Source of the DNA: Candidatus Saccharimonadota bacterium
Lineage (GTDB): Bacteria; Patescibacteriota; Saccharimonadia; Saccharimonadales; Saccharimonadaceae
Assembly: GCA_030536095.1 (NCBI GenBank)
Contig: JAUNQQ010000006.1
Location: 4,684 to 21,356, forward strand
Reading direction: 5' to 3'
DNA length: 16,673 nt
How positions within the stretch are numbered: position 1 is the first letter of the stretch; each line of letters begins with the position of its first letter. Under the pieces are notes generated by a model. The model worked only from the letters and a program-made list of their open reading frames with translations. It made no database searches and was not told the DNA's origin. A program made the position numbers and the translations under genes. This document shows, one piece after another, positions 6,367 to 12,048 of this stretch.

Positions 6367-6391
6367 GACAAGTGCACTTCGCGCACTTGTC
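6367..6391. repeat. 9-bp hairpin
   Basis: GACAAGTGC and GCACTTGTC flank the 7-nt loop ACTTCGC. It lies between the 16-bp hairpin and the inverted-repeat element, with no T tract. Confidence 0.55.
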
Positions 6392-6449
6392 GTATGCGCC
6401 AATGCACCACTGCCCCACCCACTGTAGGGAGGAGGGAATACCTTCACGA

Positions 6450-6612
6450 AATTATATAGGAAAGTATTTTGCAAACATGTGGCAAAGCCCGAGCGCCCGA
6501 AGAAATGATCACCAAGCCGAGTACCGAACGGTTTCGGGCGCAGGCCCGGATGGTCATTGATGAGGGCGCCCGGCGCGCCTGCGACCGTTTGCAAAATACT
6601 TTCTATATAATT
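6450..6612. repeat. 163-bp inverted-repeat element with GC-rich core (MITE-like or structured RNA)
   Basis: The outer arms are 6450-6476 and 6587-6612: 26 of 27 positions pair, with one bulged G in the left arm. The arms are AT-rich, but the 110-nt interior is not: 6481-6586 has 71 G+C of 106 (67%), with G (37) and C (34) balanced, while surrounding plus-strand DNA is markedly G-poor. Inside, GCGCCCGAA (6493-6501) pairs with TTCGGGCGC (6533-6541), giving a nested stem, and GGCGCGCC is self-complementary. The right arm ends 4 nt from the comF stop. I could not find a clear target-site duplication. It may be a small non-autonomous mobile element, a structured ncRNA, or an elaborate 3' structure of comF. 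Confidence 0.6.
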
Positions 6613-6616
6613 CCTC

Positions 6617-7285
6617 CTACCTCCCCTTACAAACCACCGCCCCCACAACCCTCCTCGCTCCTTTCTCCACCAACACCTCCGCTCCGCTTCTCATCGTCGC
6701 CCCCGTCGTCCAAATATCATCCAAAAGCAAGTATGTTTTATCATCCGAAACCTCCCCAAAAATCCTATATGCCTCCGCCGCTTGCCGCTCCCTCACCTCC
6801 TCATTCTGCCCCACCTGCGTCGTCCGATTTACTCTTTTTATCACCGGCAAAAACTCCCATCCCCGCCGACTAGCCAACTTTTTCGCCAGCCGATACGTAT
6901 GATCAAACCCTCTCTCCCGAATATGACGCGAAATTGTCGGCATCGGCACCACTACAACATTCTCCCCGGAAAAATCCGGTATCGCTTCCGCCAAAATCTC
7001 CGCTAGAACCCCCGCATACGCCCTCCTCGCCGAATATTTATATTCCACCACCATTTTTCTCAGTACCCCCTCCCGATATCCCGCCGCATACAATTTCTCT
7101 ATTACACCCAACCTCAACTCACCCCCATTTTTCCTAATTTTTTCACCATCCAAAAATCCGCCCACCAAGTTTTTTTTACAACGCCCGCATAAAACCTCTC
7201 CCGTATGACCACACCCCCGACAAGAGAAGGGAAAAACCAAATCTAAAACGCTAATGTTTGTTGTAATATTTACAATAAAACCCAT
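6617..7285 (-). CDS. comF: ComF family phosphoribosyltransferase
   Basis: ComF proteins are cytoplasmic PRTase-fold proteins needed for late steps of DNA uptake in competent bacteria. The 222 residues show the family order: an N-terminal zinc-binding knuckle (C22-x2-C25 and C33-x2-C36), a mid segment VVVVPMPTISRHIRERGFDH followed by a LAKKLA helix, and the PRPP-binding loop LLLDDIWTTGAT (186-197, D189-D190 acidic pair). Length is normal. The start is less certain: the best Shine-Dalgarno upstream (AAAGGAG) fits a GTG that opens an out-of-frame 11-codon reading frame overlapping the comF start, while the ATG used here has only AAGGG at short spacing. It is divergent from hsp20, and their -10 regions overlap. 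Competence genes are common in Saccharibacteria, which import external DNA. Confidence 0.95.
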   Translation of the reverse strand: MGFIVNITTNISVLDLVFPFSCRGCGHTGEVLCGRCKKNLVGGFLDGEKIRKNGGELRLGVIEKLYAAGYREGVLRKMVVEYKYSARRAYAGVLAEILAEAIPDFSGENVVVVPMPTISRHIRERGFDHTYRLAKKLASRRGWEFLPVIKRVNRTTQVGQNEEVRERQAAEAYRIFGEVSDDKTYLLLDDIWTTGATMRSGAEVLVEKGARRVVGAVVCKGR

Positions 7286-7292
7286 AATACCC

Positions 7293-7321
7293 TTGATTTT
7301 ATCACGGTTCTCCTTTATAAT
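7293..7321 (+). promoter_or_regulatory. hsp20 promoter
   Basis: TTGATT (7293-7298), 17-bp spacer, TATAAT (7316-7321). No CIRCE half-site pair is present, so HrcA control like that of groESL is not indicated. The region overlaps the likely comF promoter on the other strand. Confidence 0.75.
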
Positions 7322-7359
7322 AAAGGGGAAATTAAAATAATGTGGAGGTTATATTAGCA

Positions 7360-7857
7360 ATGGCTCGTAATAACGACGATATGCTGATGGAAGAAGACGA
7401 ATTAGCTGCCGCTTTTTTGGATGACGATCCAGCCCCTACTGCTACAGCTCCGGAATCGCTTCCTGAGCCAGTAGAGCCGGAAGAACCATCAGATATAGAA
7501 GATGGGTGGGAAGATACCGACGAATTTCCTGGACAGCTCGCCGTAGATGTCTATGAAACCGCCGATAAACTCGTAGTAAAAGCTCGTACCGCTGGAATTT
7601 CTAAAAACGATCTTGATGTTAGTATTAGTGATAGTATTTTGACCATCTCGGGCGTTCTTAGCGGCGGGGAAGACGAACATACTACTCGTTGGCATATTCA
7701 GGAATGTTATTGGGGAGAGTTTTCCCGCTCAATCGCCCTTCCTGTTGCCGTCAAAGAAGATGAAAACAGCGTGAAGGCCGAGCTAAAGGACGGTGTTTTG
7801 ACTATTACCTTCGAAAAGGAAAAGGTCGAAGCTCCAACCAAAATCCAGGTCCAATAA
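7360..7857 (+). CDS. Hsp20 family small heat-shock protein with acidic N-terminal extension
   Basis: ATP-independent holdase chaperone, cytoplasmic. The alpha-crystallin domain covers about residues 58-155: it starts QLAVDVYETADKLVVKA, has the SDSILTISG strand, a Trp/Tyr-rich middle (WHIQECYWGEF) and the diagnostic ELKDGVLTITF strand (141-151). A short C-terminal tail follows, with IQV as a possible variant of the I-x-I oligomerisation motif. The first 57 residues are unusual: Asp/Glu and Pro-rich with a DIEDGWEDTDEF segment, not the hydrophobic arm of classical sHsps. I chose ATG 7360 because GGAGGT lies 10 nt upstream; an upstream in-frame GTG at 7342 would start inside that binding site. 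It has its own promoter and terminator. Confidence 0.95.
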   Translation: MARNNDDMLMEEDELAAAFLDDDPAPTATAPESLPEPVEPEEPSDIEDGWEDTDEFPGQLAVDVYETADKLVVKARTAGISKNDLDVSISDSILTISGVLSGGEDEHTTRWHIQECYWGEFSRSIALPVAVKEDENSVKAELKDGVLTITFEKEKVEAPTKIQVQ

Positions 7858-7883
7858 AAAAGTCACTCATGCAACTTTCTCCC

Positions 7884-7919
7884 TAAAATTAAAACCGCCT
7901 ACGCGGTTTTAAATTTTTT
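7884..7919. terminator. Bidirectional terminator between hsp20 and the pilin operon
   Basis: AAAACCGC (7891-7898), loop CTAC, GCGGTTTT (7903-7910), then AAATTTTTT on the plus strand and TTTTAATTTT on the minus strand. It is placed between two convergent stops and suits both. Confidence 0.85.
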
Positions 7920-7934
7920 ATTCAACCAACTAAT

Positions 7935-8312
7935 CTACTCAATATAATTCAACACCGCATTTACAATCCCCCACGCCATCAACGCCACTATCAGCCCAAT
8001 CAGTGAATAAATAATCATATTCTTTGCCCGCTTCACTTTTCCCGGATCCCCCATCGACACCGACATCATTATCCCCGCAACCACAATCATCACCACCGCC
8101 AGCACCGCCGCCATCGGCAATACTGCATTCAGCACACCCCCAATTTTCTCCATTAACGTATCTTCCGTCGGCCCAGACGCATTGCATCCCGCCAACTCCC
8201 TCTCCTCGGCATCCATATCCGCACACGCCGGATCTTCCCACGCCATCACTCCCGCCGGTGCCAACATTCCCACTATAATTCCAAACACCACTGCGCTCAA
8301 TAATCTTTTCAT
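7935..8312 (-). CDS. T4SS pilin-like protein (TrbC/VirB2-like), paralogue 4
   Basis: Last gene of a three-pilin operon. The 125 residues show a signal peptide (1-24, ending GVMA), an acidic outer segment with C30 and C43, TM1 (about 62-84), the loop SMGDPGKVKRAKNM (86-99) and TM2 (about 101-122, YSLIGLIVALMAWGIVNAV). The start ATG overlaps the stop TGA of the preceding gene (ATGA), so translation is coupled; GGAGGT also precedes it. Family and architecture are clear; whether it assembles into a pilus or serves as a membrane component is inference. Confidence 0.9.
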   Translation of the reverse strand: MKRLLSAVVFGIIVGMLAPAGVMAWEDPACADMDAEERELAGCNASGPTEDTLMEKIGGVLNAVLPMAAVLAVVMIVVAGIMMSVSMGDPGKVKRAKNMIIYSLIGLIVALMAWGIVNAVLNYIE

Positions 8313-8635
8313 CCCGCCACCTCCAAAGCAATATTAGTAATCACCGACGCGAGTAGCACTACTACTAATCCAATCACCGCAAACACAATCGTATTCTTCG
8401 CCTTCGCCGCCTTCCCTGGATCACCCGTCGAATTTATATATTGAATTCCACCCCAAATAATAAACCCCATCGCCACCACCGCCGCCAGCGCATACGCCAC
8501 ATTAAACATATCCGTAATATTAGTCGTATCCGGCGGATTCGGATTCGGTAACCTCGATATCGGCGAAAGTGCACTACTACATTCCGCCGATTCCACTCCA
8601 TCGCACACAGCTCCTATTATTCGAAAAATTCCCAT
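8309..8635 (-). CDS. T4SS pilin-like protein, paralogue 5, without a classical signal peptide
   Basis: Middle gene of the pilin operon, 108 residues. Unlike its neighbours it has no long hydrophobic N-terminus: residues 1-12 are only weakly hydrophobic, followed by a Ser/Pro/Asn-rich stretch with C11 and C19. TM1 (about 44-66), the loop NSTGDPGKAAKAKNT (68-82) and TM2 (about 83-104) keep the family pattern, although the usual AYAIVNFV end is changed to ASVITNIA. The ATG is preceded by AGGAGG that overlaps the upstream stop codon, 8 nt away, so it is clearly co-translated with the first gene. The lack of a signal peptide may be real or the helix hairpin may insert on its own. Confidence 0.87.
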   Translation of the reverse strand: MGIFRIIGAVCDGVESAECSSALSPISRLPNPNPPDTTNITDMFNVAYALAAVVAMGFIIWGGIQYINSTGDPGKAAKAKNTIVFAVIGLVVVLLASVITNIALEVAG

Positions 8636-8642
8636 TATCCTC

Positions 8643-9083
8643 CTAACTAAAAGTTAAACTATCCGATATAAACGCCGTAATCGCCTGCGCCATTACCGCT
8701 ATTACCAACCCAATCACCGCCCGCGTTATCGTCTTTTTTCCTTTTGCCATCGCCCCCACATCCCCACTCGACGTCATAATCTGATATCCACCAAAAATCA
8801 CAAAACCCGTCGCAAGCAATCCAATTATCAACTCAAGGTCATACAAAATATTCATCACAATCTTAAAAACAAACTTTGAAATTCCGTCCTTATCATCCGG
8901 CCCCTTCACTCCGCCATTTTCATCTTTCTCTAATCCATAATACCACGCCCGCATCCCCAGAAGCGTATCATCAAACGTCTCACCTCCTCCGCTACCTGCC
9001 GCCCCCGCCTCAGCCGGCACCAACAAATTCATCACCCCAGTCATCATCAACATTCCCAACAGTATTCTCGCAGCATTTTTCAT
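8643..9083 (-). CDS. T4SS pilin-like protein (TrbC/VirB2-like), paralogue 6, first gene of pilin operon
   Basis: The 146 residues have a signal peptide (1-26 or 1-29, ending AEAGAA), a Gly-rich and acidic outer part longer than in the paralogues (30-70), TM1 (about 78-98), the loop SSGDVGAMAKGKKT (105-118) and TM2 (about 121-140). It is the most divergent copy: the KVK of the loop is replaced by AMA and TM2 ends QAITAFI. It has no cysteines. It leads the operon from a promoter whose -10 is just 6 nt before the ATG. Confidence 0.87.
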   Translation of the reverse strand: MKNAARILLGMLMMTGVMNLLVPAEAGAAGSGGGETFDDTLLGMRAWYYGLEKDENGGVKGPDDKDGISKFVFKIVMNILYDLELIIGLLATGFVIFGGYQIMTSSGDVGAMAKGKKTITRAVIGLVIAVMAQAITAFISDSLTFS

Positions 9084-9089
9084 ATCTCC

Positions 9090-9117
9090 ATTATACCCAA
9101 TTTTCCCATTTTTTCAA
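9090..9117 (-). promoter_or_regulatory. Promoter of the three-pilin operon, leaderless start
   Basis: Minus strand TTGAAA (9112-9117), 16-bp spacer, TATAAT (9090-9095), then only GGAGAT before the ATG at 9083. This predicts transcription starting at the ATG, as for pilin paralogue 1. Confidence 0.7.
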
Positions 9118-9123
9118 CCTTTT

Positions 9124-10596
9124 CTATCCAGCCATAATCGCCAAATCCGCTAATCCATACGCCACCACCATTAATAATAATCCTAAATAAATCGCCCTAC
9201 GATAAATTCTCCCCCGCGCCATCTTTTCCTCCATCCCCGTCACCGTCAGACTCGCCACCATAATCGGCATCAGATACCGAAAACTCGTCGTACACCCCAT
9301 CGGCAATCGCAAATTCGCCATCACATACCCAAAAATCAAAATCACCATATAAATAAACATAATCATCTCAAATTCTACCCTCTCCGCCCTAATTCCAGAT
9401 AAAACCCTAACCAATCCTCTCGTCATCACCCCCGCTAAAATCACCGACGCCCACACCATCACAATCACCGACAGCGCCGAAATCACCACTTCTCCGTACT
9501 TCTCCTCAGAAACTCCCAAATCTTCATACAGACTCGTCAAAATCACCGACGCATACAGATTATAATAATCCCGGCTCGCATCCACCCGCCTCCGCCCAAT
9601 CAACAACTGCTCCATCCCCGGCGGCACCACCCTCTCGAAAAGACTATGTTCCAGCGTATTCTCGTGATTTTTTATCCAAAAAATCGTCGCCCGCGCCCCC
9701 TCCTCCTCCAATTTCGTCATAAACCCTCTCTCTGGCCCACTCACCGGTCTATCTATTACATTTTTTTCCACATTCCCCAAGTCCAACACATACGTCAACT
9801 CCTGCCCAAACTTCATATAATTTCTCACAGGATACCATAACCCAATCGGTAGGGAAATAAGCATGAACACTAAAGCCATCTTTGCATAATTTCGCCAAAT
9901 CCTCTTTTTATCTTTCCTCTCCAAAAACTTTACCATTAACGCTAAAAATTCCACAAGAAATAGCACCATTCCACTAGCCTTTGTCATCACCGCCAAGCCC
10001 GTAAATAACCCCAGTACTCCCGCCAACTTCACCGACGGGTTTTTCCACCATCGAATTAGCCATAATAAACTATAAAGAATCAACAAAATCGACAGCGAAT
10101 CATTGTTTACCGAACAAGCCATCCGAATTAGTCCCGTCTGAAAAAGCATAACCGTCATCGCAACATATTTCATCCTCTTTCTCATCCCAACCTCCCCAAA
10201 CATCCGCCATGCCACCACCAAAATCAAAACCGACCAAATAAACGGCATAATCTTCAATAAATTCTGCATCAGCTCCGCGTCTTGTGTAAAAATTGACGAA
10301 ATTTTTAAAACTCCCGCCCCAATTAAATAATGTAGTGGCGGATGATAAAACTGCGTATAATTCCACTGTGGCAGTCTCCCCGTCTGATAAATTCGCCACA
10401 TATATCCCATATGCCCATACCCATCTGGCCCTCCCATATCATAATTCCATGCCGGCATTTTCACCTCAATCGCCACCCCCAGTCTCATCAAAATCCCCAA
10501 AAACCAAAAAACCACCATTATTAATTTCGCCACTCCCGTCCAATTTTCCCCCCACCACTCTTTTACCTCCCGAAATATTTTCCGAAACATTCTCAT
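9124..10596 (-). CDS. GT-C family membrane glycosyltransferase (PMT/ArnT-like), intact copy
   Basis: Predicted polytopic glycosyltransferase that uses a lipid-linked sugar donor at the outer face of the membrane. The 490 residues carry one TM near the N-terminus (about 22-40), a first outer loop with NYDMGGPDGYGH (51-62) and FYHPPLHY (83-90), then about nine further hydrophobic helices. Acidic residues in the first outer loop followed by an HPPL motif are typical of GT-C (GT39/GT83-like) enzymes. Its start overlaps the stop of the upstream gene (ATGA), so the two are translationally coupled. Residues 189-273 are identical to those of the upstream paralogue. Substrate is unknown; surface protein or envelope glycan modification is plausible. 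Confidence 0.85.
   Translation of the reverse strand: MRMFRKIFREVKEWWGENWTGVAKLIMVVFWFLGILMRLGVAIEVKMPAWNYDMGGPDGYGHMGYMWRIYQTGRLPQWNYTQFYHPPLHYLIGAGVLKISSIFTQDAELMQNLLKIMPFIWSVLILVVAWRMFGEVGMRKRMKYVAMTVMLFQTGLIRMACSVNNDSLSILLILYSLLWLIRWWKNPSVKLAGVLGLFTGLAVMTKASGMVLFLVEFLALMVKFLERKDKKRIWRNYAKMALVFMLISLPIGLWYPVRNYMKFGQELTYVLDLGNVEKNVIDRPVSGPERGFMTKLEEEGARATIFWIKNHENTLEHSLFERVVPPGMEQLLIGRRRVDASRDYYNLYASVILTSLYEDLGVSEEKYGEVVISALSVIVMVWASVILAGVMTRGLVRVLSGIRAERVEFEMIMFIYMVILIFGYVMANLRLPMGCTTSFRYLMPIMVASLTVTGMEEKMARGRIYRRAIYLGLLLMVVAYGLADLAIMAG
9782..10031. repeat. 250-bp near-identical direct repeat, copy 1 (within GT-C copy 2)
   Basis: Matches 11216-11465 in the same orientation at a constant offset of 1434 bp with one difference in 250 bp (C versus T in the CCTG-CCC context near the start of the block). 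Similarity drops sharply on both sides, although both flanks still encode homologous protein. Confidence 0.93.
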
Positions 10597-11174
10597 ATCA
10601 AAATCATTATATCACTAATCATTGCACTACTAATCATCAATAAAAACCCAACTCCCGAAATCGCCCGCCATTTTTCATTTTCCTTCTCCGTCATCCCCAA
10701 AATCGTCGCCATCACCAAAATCATCGGTGTAATATACCGAAAATTCGCCGTAAAATGATAAGGTAATTTAGCCATCGCCCTAATAAATCCAAACATTAAA
10801 ATCACACTTAAGCTAATAATAATCACCCACCACCCCAATTCCACTCCCGAAACTTTCCTCCGCAAAACCCGCCAAATCCCTCTCCCCATATAAATTATAA
10901 ATATCCCCATTAGCATAAAATTCATCACCATCACACCAACCATCGGTATCCACTCTCCCTGTCCAACCGGAATAAAATCATCCAACATTGCCGACCGAAT
11001 CGTTAAAACATAAAAATTATATCCCGCCACTAAAATCGCTCCGTCCCCAATAATTCCATTTATAAAATCTTCTTTTCTCGGCAGCCGAAAAAATCTCTTT
11101 CTCCCCGATATATGCCTCCTCCAAATAATCCTCTTGCCACGCCAAAAATCTCTCCTCCTCTTTCTTCGTTCCAA
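10593..11174 (-). CDS. C-terminal part of frameshifted GT-C glycosyltransferase (copy 1)
   Basis: This open frame of 193 residues begins with about 45-50 Arg/Lys-rich residues that are an out-of-frame shadow of the upstream gene. From about residue 50 (GYNFYVLTIRS) it becomes a membrane protein with three to four TM helices, matching the C-terminal third of the neighbouring 490-residue paralogue (compare YYNLYASVILTS there and LPYHFTANFRYITPMI here with LPMGCTTSFRYLMPIM). It is therefore the rest of the gene at 11017-12048, one frame away. An independent start is unlikely since no good ribosome binding site precedes the real homologous part. It is coupled by ATGA to the downstream glycosyltransferase. 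Confidence 0.7.
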   Translation of the reverse strand: MERRKRRRDFWRGKRIIWRRHISGRKRFFRLPRKEDFINGIIGDGAILVAGYNFYVLTIRSAMLDDFIPVGQGEWIPMVGVMVMNFMLMGIFIIYMGRGIWRVLRRKVSGVELGWWVIIISLSVILMFGFIRAMAKLPYHFTANFRYITPMILVMATILGMTEKENEKWRAISGVGFLLMISSAMISDIMILI

Positions 11175-12048
11175 AAATTACCGGCTTTCTCATCATTTCC
11201 GCTCTATTCTTAAGATCCAACACATACGTCAACTCCTGTCCAAACTTCATATAATTTCTCACAGGATACCATAACCCAATCGGTAGGGAAATAAGCATGA
11301 ACACTAAAGCCATCTTTGCATAATTTCGCCAAATCCTCTTTTTATCTTTCCTCTCCAAAAACTTTACCATTAACGCTAAAAATTCCACAAGAAATAGCAC
11401 CATTCCACTAGCCTTTGTCATCACCGCCAAGCCCGTAAATAACCCCAGTACTCCCGCCAACTTCACTGACGGTTTCTTCCACCATCGAATTAGTAAGAGT
11501 AAACTATAGTGAATTAATAAAATCGATAATGGATCATTGTTAATCGAAATCGACATTAATACTAAAGTCGGATGAATTAAATAAATTAACAAAATCACCC
11601 GCCTCACTCGCTTCGATAAATTAATCTCGCCTGTAATTTTCCATATCACCACCAACAAAAGCACCGAATAAACCAGCGCCAAAACTTTTAGCCCTTCTTC
11701 TGCATCCTTTAAGCTTCCCATAAAAGGCATCAAAATTCTCAAAACTCCCGCCGAAATTATATGGTGTAATGGCGGATGATAATATTGTACCGAATTTATC
11801 TCTGGCAATCTCCCCGTCTTATAAATCGTCTCGATATAATCCAAATGACCATATCTTCCCATAACGTCATGTTGAAAATATCCATCCTCCACCGACACCA
11901 TAGAAAACAACGTCATCCTCATCACTATCCCAAAAAGCAATACCACCAAGAAAAATACTTTCTCTACTTTGCCCATTTCCCCCAAAAATCTTTCTATTTG
12001 CAAAACCACCCACGATAAACCTTCACTCGCTTTATTTTTCTTCCCCAT
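11017..12048 (-). CDS. GT-C family membrane glycosyltransferase, copy 1, N-terminal part (frameshifted)
   Basis: The 343 residues are homologous along their length to the N-terminal two thirds of the paralogue at 9124-10596: one TM (about 32-50), an outer loop with FQHDVMGRYGHLDYI (58-72) and YYHPPLHH (89-96), several TM helices, then the identical block 195-279. The frame ends at TAA 11017-11019, right where the paralogue continues with YYNLYASV. The continuation is present in the +1 frame: dropping one G from the GGG run at 11023-11025 (minus strand) restores SGGYNFYVLT. GGAGAAGGAG precedes the ATG, which overlaps the end of the FAD enzyme gene by 17 bp. So this is either a recent pseudogene, a sequencing error, or a +1 frameshift during translation. 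Confidence 0.82.
   Translation of the reverse strand: MGKKNKASEGLSWVVLQIERFLGEMGKVEKVFFLVVLLFGIVMRMTLFSMVSVEDGYFQHDVMGRYGHLDYIETIYKTGRLPEINSVQYYHPPLHHIISAGVLRILMPFMGSLKDAEEGLKVLALVYSVLLLVVIWKITGEINLSKRVRRVILLIYLIHPTLVLMSISINNDPLSILLIHYSLLLLIRWWKKPSVKLAGVLGLFTGLAVMTKASGMVLFLVEFLALMVKFLERKDKKRIWRNYAKMALVFMLISLPIGLWYPVRNYMKFGQELTYVLDLKNRAEMMRKPVIFGTKKEEERFLAWQEDYLEEAYIGEKEIFSAAEKRRFYKWNYWGRSDFSGGI
11216..11465. repeat. 250-bp near-identical direct repeat, copy 2 (within GT-C copy 1)
   Basis: Partner of 9782-10031. It encodes the same TM-rich block (VKLAGVLGLFTG to YVLDL) in both genes. One mismatch in 250 bp, with much lower identity outside, indicates recent exchange or duplication of this segment. 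Confidence 0.93.

Larger units (their letters stand above)
6235..6616. other. Gene-free convergent interval with hairpins and an inverted-repeat element
   Basis: These 382 bp lie between the convergent ends of a pilin gene and comF. They hold two strong hairpins (6287-6321 and 6367-6391) and a 163-bp inverted-repeat element (6450-6612). Open frames crossing the element have no start or composition support. I see no tRNA, CRISPR repeat, or conserved RNA core that I can name. Confidence 0.6.

Noticed and set aside
6450..6612. SRP RNA, 6S RNA, RNase P RNA, tmRNA or integron attC identity for the inverted-repeat element
   Set aside because: I looked for the SRP GGAAG core, the RNase P and tmRNA conserved ends, and attC RYYYAAC/GTTRRRY boxes and did not find convincing matches. 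A 6S-like long hairpin cannot be excluded.
6440..6620. Target-site duplication flanking the inverted-repeat element
   Set aside because: Bases just outside the arms (CGA on the left, CCT on the right) do not match, so a transposon insertion is not demonstrated.
6469..6873. Plus-strand open frame through the inverted-repeat element and the comF region, and its minus-strand counterpart at 6364-6648
   Set aside because: The 3' part is the antisense of comF with Pro/Ser-rich shadow translation, there is no ribosome binding site, and the element's arms would have to be coding. Not reported as genes.
7340..7380. CIRCE half-site near the hsp20 start (TTAGCAATG)
   Set aside because: It matches poorly and has no second half at 9-bp spacing.
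7939..8331. Minus-strand Gly/Val/Cys-rich open frame overlapping pilin paralogue 4
   Set aside because: It is a shifted-frame shadow of the pilin gene; it lacks a signal peptide and family motif while the other frame has both plus translational coupling.
11010..11110. Programmed -1 frameshift (slippery heptamer) in glycosyltransferase copy 1
   Set aside because: The frames are related by +1, not -1, and no X-XXY-YYZ heptamer is in phase. A simple one-base insertion explains it better.
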